Part shown: positions 56,083 to 64,000 of the stretch, in pieces
Layout of the letters: every line of letters begins with the position of its first letter
How positions within the stretch are numbered: position 1 is the stretch's first letter
Assembly: GCA_963082715.1 (NCBI GenBank)
Contig: OY720462.1
Location: 6,644,801 to 6,708,800, forward strand
Direction: 5' to 3'
DNA from: Harpalus rubripes
Taxonomy: Eukaryota; Arthropoda; Insecta; Coleoptera; Carabidae
DNA: 64,000 nt
The notes under the pieces: model-generated
Databases searched by the model: none
What the model was told of the DNA's origin: nothing
The model's input: the letters and a program-made list of their open reading frames with translations, nothing else
Program-made: the position numbers and the translations under genes

Positions 56083-56608
56083 TTTTCTACAGTCTATATA
56101 CAAAGTAGCCATCTGCGCTCTCTTTTGTCAACGCAAAATGTCACTTTGCCGCTTTAGAGCGACAAAGTAAAAAAAACGCTCGCTCCTCAAATTTCTAACT
56201 ATACAATGTTCCGAAATGTTACTTGGCTACATTCCTAATGGAAACGTTTAGTCAGGAATTAATGACACTGTAGTTACACATTACCCACTTACATAAACAA
56301 ACAAAATGCCGCACTGCTGTGAAAATAAAATAGGGCATAAATTTACAAAAACGAAAGTATAAAATGCTTAGATTAGATTGAAGCAATAACTCAAGAAGAA
56401 TGGAAAATACCGATAAGTAAAAATAAATAAAAAATAAATTTTTGTTATGGTGGAGGACCCCATTGTGGCGACTGTAGAAAAAATCTTGTGTGTGTTTCGA
56501 GCGCAAATGGACATTATCGATTTCGAGAGAATGCCTCGCTCCTGCGTCGCGCGGCAACAATCTCTCAATCGACAATGTCCCATTTTGCGCTCTTAATACA
56601 CAAATAGC
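56083..56608. repeat. Hairpin-rich ~530-bp repeat, copy 3
   Basis: TTTTTTCTACAGTCTATATA to AATACACAAATAGC, almost identical to copies 1 and 2 and without the extra 41 bp of copy 1. It sits next to the long-TIR-type terminus AGATTAAAATAGC. The minus-strand frame 56252..56677 is a shadow of the repeat. Confidence 0.85.
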
Positions 56609-57169
56609 TATTACCAATGGTTCTCCCCGTTTTGACAGACACAATGCTGCCGTGATTTGGCAAAAGACCATAGGCACCGGTTTTTAAAAATATGTATGGG
56701 TGCTCTAGCCAAAGACGTAGATAATTATATAAAAATAATTATGCAATAATGCTGCGGGGTGGGGGTTAGAAAAAAAGCGCCTAAGGTCAAGTGAACTAGA
56801 TTTTAGTACAATTCTCATATTTTTAGTACATCAGTACCTCTTTCCGAAATCTAGTACAATTTAATAATTTTGTATTTTTTTTAATTATAGATACTTATTG
56901 AGATATTAAAATATTACAGTTAGTTTTAAAAAAATATGATAGCTGGCTTTGGCGGTGCTGTGGATGTGTACCGTGCGGGCTGAGGACTGAATGGTAATAT
57001 GGTAAAGGAACACTCCGAGAGAGATAGCATGTGTTAGATAAAGACAGATATGTTTCTTGCAGCATGAAAACATGTGTTAGAATAAGACAATAGTCTCTTG
57101 CGGTCTTCTCTGGGAATCCCCGAACTCCAAAACGCCTAACAACACGTCTACGATCTACCAACTGCCTTC
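56609..57169. other. No gene recognised
   Basis: ACCGTGCGGGCTGAGGACTG near 56970 partly resembles the SINE body in reverse. The minus-strand frame across 56895..57290 spans a hAT boundary and is not a gene. Confidence 0.35.
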
Positions 57170-58000
57170 CATGGGCGCCCGCAGACTTTTTTACAAGGTG
57201 GGTCGAATTTTTAATAATTTTCAAGGTCAAACGTATTTTAATGCAAAGTAAGATAATATAGAGTTCTTTACAATGAAGCAAATTTAACAAATTCTTAAAA
57301 AATTAAAATCAATATTTTATGACGAAAATGCGTATGTACGCTCTAAAAGCGTAGAATTGCCCCTTCTACTAGGCTTTATGATGCGAGATGTGAGCATAAG
57401 CAATAACTAAAGAAACATACAATCTGAAAATACAATTTTGCATTAAATTAAAATATATTACTGAGTAACAATATAATTATTCTATTGAACTGCTCAAAAT
57501 AAAATGTATAATAATTAAATGTTAATTAAATCGTGCTCCTCACAAAATACGGCAACCCTAATCATACGTAGGTACTTTTAATATAAATAAATATGCAATG
57601 TCTATTCATTATTTACTTTTCTATTTCTTTATTTTTATATACAGTAAAATCGATAATTGTGAAAGTTTTGAGAAGAACGTGATCATAAAATGATAAGAAT
57701 AAACTACGGCAAATTAAAGAAAATACAACACCGAAGATGCGAAGATAATGTAATATAATAACAGTACATAACATAATTTACTTATTCTGGCACTTCAGCT
57801 ATTTCGTACTTAGTAATAGATAGTATGTATTAAATTTTTGATTAAAATATAAGAAAATATTACCAATAATTATTAAAAAATACAATGATACATTGAAATG
57901 AAAAAATAAAATTATAATTTTATTTTTAAAAATGGATACAGTCCATAAATGAAAGGGGGGTCAGTCGACCCTTTCGACCCCCCCCCCGTGGGCGCCTTTG
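57170..58000. mobile_element. hAT element (CATGGGCGCCC ends)
   Basis: CATGGGCGCCCGCAGAC at 57170 and GTGGGCGCCTTTG ending at 58000 are imperfect inverted ends. Flanks CTGCCTTC (57162..57169) and CTCCCTTC (58001..58008) fit an 8-bp duplication with one mismatch. GGGTCGA/TCGACCC words and a C-run are subterminal. Interior AT-rich and noncoding. Confidence 0.7.
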
Positions 58001-58698
58001 CTCCCTTCTTTATATACTTTCCTACAACAGCGTTAACTTGACCCATGCTTAAAAATTTTGCTTTGCCTTCATTTTTTGAGTAATTGCGATATTGCGCATT
58101 TCGGCAATTTTGGTTTTTGTTCCTCGCTTCTTATTTGGTAGTTAAAGAAAATTGAGTGACTGTGACTCTTGTTATTACTTACTCTATGGTGTAACTAGAT
58201 CGTTATGTCCAAACGGCATTCATTTTAATAGTAAACTGACGCGGCGCAACGCGCGGTAATAGATAGGCATAGGTACAATCTGTGACTAAATAAGGGTTTA
58301 TTGCAAATTCGTAACAAATAAAGCATATGGTTATTGTAAGGTTTAAAAATAATAATTGGTATTTAAGTTTTTTTCATCTTTAACTCGGTAACTCAGAAAT
58401 TGCGTTTAAACAGTAATTTTGAATAAAAAGAAACACCAATAACTGAGTAATTTGTATGAGCACCCATGCTTTCGGCGCCTATGCAAAGGGCAGTGGATTT
58501 AAGTTGTTGCCATTTGCCATAACATAAAAAAGTCAATTTTACAAAAAAGTGTCAGTTACTGCCTTACTGCCCTTCACTATGTCACGGCAGAATGTTTGTG
58601 GCATCAATAGAAAGACAAAACATTTCTGCATCAAATGACATTAAACATATACAAATTAATATGTAACAAAATATGTAAAATATGTTTTGTTTTCTAAC
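58001..58698. other. Presumed intron sequence downstream of the host exon
   Basis: On the minus strand this follows the splice donor of the exon at 58699. No further exon is recognised in it. Confidence 0.5.
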
Positions 58699-58919
58699 CT
58701 GCATGTAGCCCATGTGACACGTGGTGGCGTTGAGCAGCGTGCCGACCTTGAACTTCTTGAACCGGATGCGGAGGATCCAGTCCCGCGGCGTACCCCGGAA
58801 CGACCGGAAGCGGTACCAACAGGTCATGGGCCGCCCCACGTTCTCCGCTGTCACTTCCGGGCTCGACACGTCCTCGTAGATGTCCACTGTCTTGTTACAG
58901 TGGTCGCGTTTCACGTCCG
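58699..58919 (-). CDS. Internal exon of a CUB-like extracellular protein (partial gene)
   Basis: Minus-strand exon of 221 bp between TTATTGTTTCAG (acceptor, ending at 58920) and GTTAGAAAAC (donor, beginning at 58698). Phase 1 at the start, phase 0 at the end: two bases plus 73 codons. The product runs from DVKRDHCNKTVDIYEDVSSP to TTCHMGYMQ. Cysteines occur in HCNKT, TCWYRF and TTCHMG. The order SP......C.YRF......WILRIRFKKFKVG....C...YMQ fits a CUB beta-sandwich (SPnYP, C.W.f, vrl.F..F.l), so a secreted or membrane ectodomain is likely. GC-rich third positions contrast sharply with the surroundings, indicating selection. Flanking exons are outside the window or unrecognised. The longer open frame around it (58582..59082) includes intron. 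CUB assignment is by pattern only. Confidence 0.75.
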
Positions 58920-58972
58920 CTGAAACAATAACACAGCTAATATTAGTCAAAAGATGATAATTAAATGATTTA

Positions 58973-59484
58973 GGGCCACTTTTACAATCATTAGATAAAC
59001 CTCGTATAACGCTATACCAGGTATAAAATACGAAATTGTATTTTACAAACCTCGGATAAACCTCAGATAGAATAAACACCACTATTTCTTATCCCATGGA
59101 AATCGGTCGTATAAACCTCGGATAACTTTATCCCTGGTTCTTATGGTTACCACGTAAACACAGACGATGTGTTGTTATTCATACGTTTGACAGATGTCAA
59201 TAAAGTATTTCATCATCACTGTCAGAATCAAAAATAACATTTATATCATCTAACATCGTGAAAAATGCAAATTAAAAGGCAGAAATAATAACAAAATTGA
59301 AGAAAAATACTGTAACAAGAAGAAAATTTTATTTTGTCAATATAGTGATTTAACATAATTCCTATCTGATAGATAAACATGCATTATAAAAGACAGCCTT
59401 GTTTATCGAAGGTATAGTTGCTAGGATAAAGTTATACCTCTGATAGCTATACCATAGTTTATCCATCAATTGTAAAAGTGGGCC
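58973..59484. mobile_element. MITE with GGGCCACTTTTACAA ends, TA target
   Basis: GGGCCACTTTTACAATCATT and CAATTGTAAAAGTGGGCC are inverted repeats flanked by TA (58971..58972 and 59485..59486). Subterminal words GATAAACCTC and GTATAACGCTATACC recur in both orientations. Noncoding. It lies in the intron upstream of the exon at 58699, with its nearer end 53 bp from the 3' splice site. Either Tc1/mariner or Harbinger-type; not resolved. Confidence 0.8.
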
Positions 59485-59556
59485 TAAGCAAAAATTAGAG
59501 GGTCTTATAGTGTTATAACGGATATATTATTGGAGATGGGGGCATTTTCAATTTTT

Positions 59557-60246
59557 ACCTCCCGCTACCCTTGGTAAGGGACGTATAGGGATCGTGGTAA
59601 AAATCCCATATCGAGATTAGGGTAAATGACCACGTTTTAAGGTCCCTAGAATCCAATTTTAACATTTTCACGATGATGTCTGTGTGTATGTGTGGATCCT
59701 CAAATACTATCATTCAGAAAATTTTGAAACCTTGTATTTCGAACTTTTTCTGCAATAGAAAGAGCCCATTAAATTTTAGTGTAGGTAAATCGGATAACCG
59801 GAAATGGTACTTTACTAGAAGCTCAAAGTAGTTTTTCTTCGAAAAATACCTTTAAATGTTATTTTTTCGAGATTAATATTATTATAAAAATTAAAGATTA
59901 TTAAATTTTCTACAGATTTGCATTAATACTTTTTCTATATATTTTATGGATAAATTTATAAAATTAACTATAAATTTAATCCCGGAGCCTACGCTTTAAA
60001 CAAGAAAAACTCCCTGATTTCACAGTTCATATCTTAAATGTATGTAACTGACAGATAAATGTCACTGTCAAAGAACTAATCATTTCAAATTAATCACAGT
60101 AACGTTTTAAAAAGAAAATAGTAAATAGAACCCTGGTTATATGGAATGAATCTTAATACAGTTTCCGCAATAACTAAATATGTAAGTATGTACATTTAAA
60201 TTAATAAAAATTAAATAGCGGGAGGTTTGGGGTTGGCCACATCAGA
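59557..60246 (+). repeat. Hairpin-capped repeat, subfamily B, without tRNA-like module
   Basis: ACCTCCCGCTACCCTTGGTA hairpin start, TGACCACGTTTTAAGGTCCC, GATGATGTCTGTGTG, GGATCCTCAAATACTATC, AACCGGAAATGGTACTTTAC, then TTAATAAAAATTAAATAGCG, GGAGGTTTGGGGTTGGCCAC and ATCAGA at 60246. It goes directly from the AATTAAA block to GCGGGAGG, so it lacks the module carried at 12001 and 51870. The 3' end abuts the tandem array. Confidence 0.82.
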
Positions 60247-62099
60247 TTTTTGGGTATGAGGATGGTGTGGTTTAAAAAAAGGTCGAAATTTTTAAAAAAT
60301 TAAAAATTCTGAAATTTGTATTTAATTAGTTTGAAGGGTGTAGATTTAAGATTTTAAAACCACAGGTCGGTATCTCTTTTGGTGTCCGAGATATTCGTCC
60401 TCAAAACTTTGCTCAAATATGTCCATTTTTGAGTCATATCCCAAAAATGGTCAATTATACACCGCTGGCGATATCACCATTAGATTCTACGAGCAAAATT
60501 ACATAAGCATACCAATTTTCATAATTTTTGAACAACTATTACAATCTCCAGAAGGAAAAGTTTGAAAATGGCCTAAAATCGCAAAAAATCTTTGGGTTTT
60601 TTTCGGTTTTTGACGATTTTAAAGGATGTTCAATAATAAATGTATCCGTTGGAATATTTTGATGAAAATTGGTATGCTTATGGTTTTTGGTACGAGGAAT
60701 TTACTGGTGAGGTCGTTGAAGGTGTATCGCACACCCATTTTTGGGTATGAGGGTGGTGTGATTTAAAAAAGGTCGAAATTTTTAAAAAATTAAAAATTCT
60801 GAAAATTTGTATTTAATTAGTTTGAAGGGTGTAGATTTAAGATTTTAAAACCACAGGTCGATATCTCTTTTGGTGTCCGAGATATTCGTCCTCAAAACTT
60901 TGCTCAAAAATGCCCATTTTTGAGTCATATCCCAAAAATGGTCAATTATACACCGCTGGCGATATCACCATTAGATTCTACGAGCAAAATTACATAAGCA
61001 TACCAATTTTCATAATTTTTGAACAACTATTACAATCTCCAGAAGGAAAAGTTTGAAAATGGCCTAAAATCGCAAAAAATCTAAGGTGTACCCCTTGGGG
61101 TTTTTTCGGTTTTTGACGATTTTAAAGAATGTTCAATAATAAATGTATCCGTTGGAATATTTTGATGAAAATTGGTATGCTTATGGTTTTTGGTACGAGG
61201 AATTTACTGGTGAGGTCGTTGAAGGTGTACCGCACACCCATTTTTGGGTATGAGGGTGGTGTGATTTAAAAAAGATCGAAATTTTAAAAAAATTAAAAAT
61301 TCTGAAAATTTGTATTTAATTAGTTTGAAGGGTGTAGATTTAAGATTTTAAAACCACAGGTCGATATCTCTTTTGGTGTCCGAGATATTCGTCCTCAAAA
61401 CTTTGCTCAAATATGCCCATTTTTGAGTCATATCCCAAAAATGGTCAATTATACACCGCTGGCGATATCACCATTAGATTCTACGAGCAAAATTACATAA
61501 GCATACCAATTTTCATAATTTTTGAGCAACTAATACAATCTCCAGAAGGAAAAGTTTGAAAATGGCCTAAAATCGCAAAAAATCTAAGGTGTACCCCTTG
61601 GGTTTTTTCGGTTTTTGACGATTTTAAAGAATGTTTAATAATAAATGTATCCGTTGGAATATTTTGATGAAAATTGGTATACTTATGGTTTTTGGTACGA
61701 GGAATTTACTGGTGAGGTCGATGAAGGTGTACCGCACACCCGTTTTTGGGTATGAGAGTGGTGTGATTTAAAAAAAGATCAAAATTTTAAAAAAATTAAA
61801 TATTCTGAAAATTTGTATTTAAGTAGTTGGAAGGGTGTAGGTTTAAGATTTTAAAACCACAGGTCGATATCTCTTTTCGTGTCCGAGATATTCGTCCTCA
61901 AAACTTTGCTCAAAAATGCCCATTTTTGAGTTATATCCCAAAAATGGTCAATTATACATCGCTGGCGATATCACCATAAGATTCTACGAGCAAAATTAGA
62001 TAAGCATACCAATTTTCATAATTTTTGAACAACTATTACAATCTCCAGAAGGAAAAGTTTGAAAATGGCCAAAAATCGCAAAAAATCTAAGGTGTACCC
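60247..62099 (+). repeat. Tandem array, ~500-bp unit, about 3.7 copies
   Basis: GGGTATGAG starts units at about 60252, 60743, 61246 and 61748 (steps 491, 503, 502). The last unit is cut at 62099. Each holds AACCACAGGTCGATATCTCT, TGTCCGAGATATTCGTCCTC, CACCGCTGGCGATATCACCA, AATCTCCAGAAGGAAAAGTT and CGTTGGAATATTTTGATGAA. Unit 1 lacks about 12 bp (CTAAGGTGTACC). Units are nearly identical, so the array is young or homogenised. No long ORF. Confidence 0.92.
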
Positions 62100-62173
62100 A
62101 CCGAGTGGCGGCCTTAAAAAGTCGCGGCTTTTTGGGAAATTGCCGATTATCCCGACTGGCCAATCCGACCCTG
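62100..62173. mobile_element. hAT terminus, same family as 3947..5331
   Basis: CCGAGTGGCGGCCTTAAAAA, TCGCGGCTTTTTGGGAAATT, GATTATCCCGACTGGCCAAT, ending TCCGACCCTG at 62173, is the reverse complement of the first ~75 bp of the element at 3947. Its other end is missing; the tandem array takes its place. Confidence 0.8.
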
Positions 62174-62242
62174 AGAGTATTGTCTAATATTCACCCAAAT
62201 AAATTAAATTAAAAACGTTACAATGTACCGTGTGTCTATTTT

Positions 62243-63216
62243 AAAGGTGTACATAAGAGATTAACATGGGAAATCAGTTTTTTGCAATTTCCTGCTCGCC
62301 TAATGATATTAAGCTAAAATGCATCAAATAAAAGTTTTAGGGTATAAAATTCTACATCTAAAACAATAAACAGAATTACCTTTACATACTTTATAACGAC
62401 AGAAGTTAAATATGAAAATGTCGAAAATTACGTTAAAAATATCGACAGCCATGGAATTCAACAAAAATAAATAAATGCTTGACGTTTTATCTGTCACAAC
62501 GTAAGTTAGCTTATTTCAGGTTTCTGACAATTTGATTTCAACAAATATCGTTAATTATGACAATAATAGAAATATAAAATTAATAAATAAAGTTAAGAAA
62601 ATACAGTTTTGTTTAAATACGAATATATCAAAAATTCAACATTGCGTAACAAAATTATGTATGATGCTGTTATGTACTCTCAACTCATTTCCATTACATC
62701 TACCTTAGTACTACAGATACAGAAGGGGTCTGCACGTATCATTACTAACACTCTTTCTTAGAGTAACGCATGTTCTGCTCGTTCTGTATTCTGATTACGC
62801 CGATCACGTGTATTTATTGAAGACACATTAGCAGTCTTTTCAAATTTTGTCACGAATTTAGCTCTTCATTTGTATAAATGTTCATTTTTTAATCATTTCA
62901 GGCAATAAAACTAAAGACATAATCAAATTGTCAGAAACGTCAAATAAGTTAACCTACGTTGTGACAGATAAAACGTCAAGCATTCAATTATTTTTTGTTC
63001 AATTCCATGGCTGTCGATATTTTTAACGTAATTTTCGACATTTTCATATTTAATTTCCGTCGTTACAATGCATGGAAAGCTAATTCTGTTTATCGATTTA
63101 GATGCAGAATTTTATGCTCTAAAACTTTTATTTGACGTATTTCTACTTAAAATAATTAGGCGAGCAGGAAATTGCAAAAAACTGATTTCCCATGTTAATC
63201 TCCTATGTACACCTTT
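62243..63216. mobile_element. Element with ~285-bp terminal inverted repeats
   Basis: AAAGGTGTACATAAGAGATT at the left and AATCTCCTATGTACACCTTT at the right start inverted repeats extending to about 62525 and 62930, near 88 percent identical by eye. Shared inner words: CAATTTCCTGCTCGCCTAAT, AATATCGACAGCCATGGAAT, CTTGACGTTTTATCTGTCAC. About 400 bp of unique centre, no convincing ORF. Pieces of similar ends occur at 23355 and 56053. Superfamily unknown; a Polinton-derived or other long-TIR MITE is possible. Confidence 0.82.
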
Positions 63217-64000
63217 ACGACAGACACACAGTATAAGAATAGACATAAAATAGTCATAATATGCCGGTCTTATTATGCCAGAACATTTATTGGCTAACTT
63301 ATCACAAATATTCATCTCAATCTCATGTATGGAATCTTGGATCTTAGTAATAATAGTTTCTTGGTGTAAGTTATTGTATAGCTTGGCATGGTATGAATGA
63401 AATAAATTGTTTTCTGTGATGTAGGAAACAATGCGAAAATCAATTGAATTAATTCTACAAGGCGCTGTTCCCAAGAAACATTCCCATGCAAGTCAGCAAA
63501 TGCAGTCCATATTTCACGAGTCGCGTAATAAAATCAATAACAAGCATATTGCCAGGGAGTAATCCTTAAGTGCCCCATTCTCACGTGCCGACTATGGTTC
63601 AAACTCAGCCGTGGATTATGGAAATGTATCGATAAATCCCTATTTATACATTTATATTCCGAATATCCTTACGCGGTTCCGTAATAGAATTTTATAGCTC
63701 GGTGTGAAGAGGTGCCGAGGCTTGCAGCTCAAAGATGAAGAATAGAGCCCGACATCTCGGCGTCACTTTGGGAAATCATAAATAAAATATCGGGAAAGGA
63801 AAGGAGCACAGGCTTGTTTCTTTCCCAAAGCTTCAATCCCGACCACAACGAGATTTCCGAACTTATATTATACGGTTTTATTTCCTGAATATTGTTTTAT
63901 TTGGCTTTGCACAACCCGGAATCTTGTAAGGATTTACAATACGCAACTAAGACGTCTATCTGTATTTTCATTCTATGTATGAAAATGCAATATTCACACA
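63217..64000. other. Unique-looking sequence, no gene recognised
   Basis: 63480..63990 is GC-richer and complex, without similarity to any repeat in the window. A minus-strand frame (63112..63474) overlaps the previous element and reads RINSIDFRIVSYITENNLFH; it is vaguely like the end of a non-LTR polyprotein, but not enough to call. Confidence 0.35.

Noticed and set aside
56895..57290. 131-codon minus-strand frame
   Set aside because: Runs across the boundary of a hAT element with its target duplication, so it cannot be an ancestral gene.
58687..58923. 78-codon plus-strand frame opposite the CUB-like exon
   Set aside because: Shadow of the minus-strand GC-rich exon; only the minus strand has matching splice sites and a domain pattern.
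63112..63474. Minus-strand frame weakly like the end of a non-LTR retrotransposon protein
   Set aside because: Half of it lies in the long-TIR element and no reverse transcriptase motif adjoins; similarity too weak to claim.

Overview
This looks like nuclear DNA from an arthropod, most likely an insect. It is strongly AT-rich and packed with decayed mobile elements. The transposon fragments (mariner, hAT, Penelope-like elements, a long solo LTR) are typical of insect genomes. Only one piece of convincing host coding sequence is visible: a 221-bp GC-rich exon on the minus strand at 58699..58919, with clean splice sites, encoding a CUB-like extracellular segment. The rest reads as very large introns or intergenic DNA. 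Nothing suggests a prokaryotic, viral or organellar origin.

Layout. 0.9-9.5 kb: hairpin-capped repeats interrupted by a palindromic repeat, a 220-bp MITE and a CG-rich fold-back; also a hAT element holding Penelope-like reverse transcriptase remains. 10-15 kb: two members of the ACCTCCC repeat subfamily, one with a tRNA-like module, another MITE, a Penelope RT fragment and a hammerhead-like motif. 15.8-19.5 kb: a mariner element with two insertions of one hAT family, one of which holds a TA-target MITE. 19.9-23.1 kb: a repeat inserted into its own family, then a 1.17-kb solo LTR. 24-28.4 kb: a second mariner lineage, a hAT element and a seven-unit tandem array. 31.6-37.6 kb: ACCTCCC repeats, a Tc1/mariner-like element with an N-terminal ORF, and a second mariner copy split by a hAT element. 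40-48 kb: a THAP remnant, two more hAT elements, a hairpin-rich 530-bp repeat and a 400-bp inverted repeat. 49-57 kb: MITEs, mariner remnant, more ACCTCCC repeats, a SINE. 57-64 kb: hAT element, the host exon, a MITE 53 bp upstream of its 3' splice site, a 1.85-kb tandem array and a 970-bp element with very long inverted repeats.

How the parts relate. The best evidence is structural: target-site duplications and filled/empty comparisons inside the window. At least seven insertions carry 8-bp duplications typical of hAT elements (two with one mismatch in the main set, plus one further mismatch case). Two insertions can be checked against an uninterrupted relative here (solo LTR against 40.2 kb; nested repeat against 42.25 kb). 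The most unusual content is (1) a hairpin-capped repeat superfamily with four subfamilies, microsatellite cores and asymmetric terminal inverted repeats, resembling Helentron-type elements but not matched to any I can name, one subfamily of which gains or lacks a tRNA-like module; and (2) several hammerhead-ribozyme-like motifs in Penelope-type sequence.

Limits: family names rest on motif recognition by eye, and no database search was possible. Boundaries without a stated target duplication are approximate.
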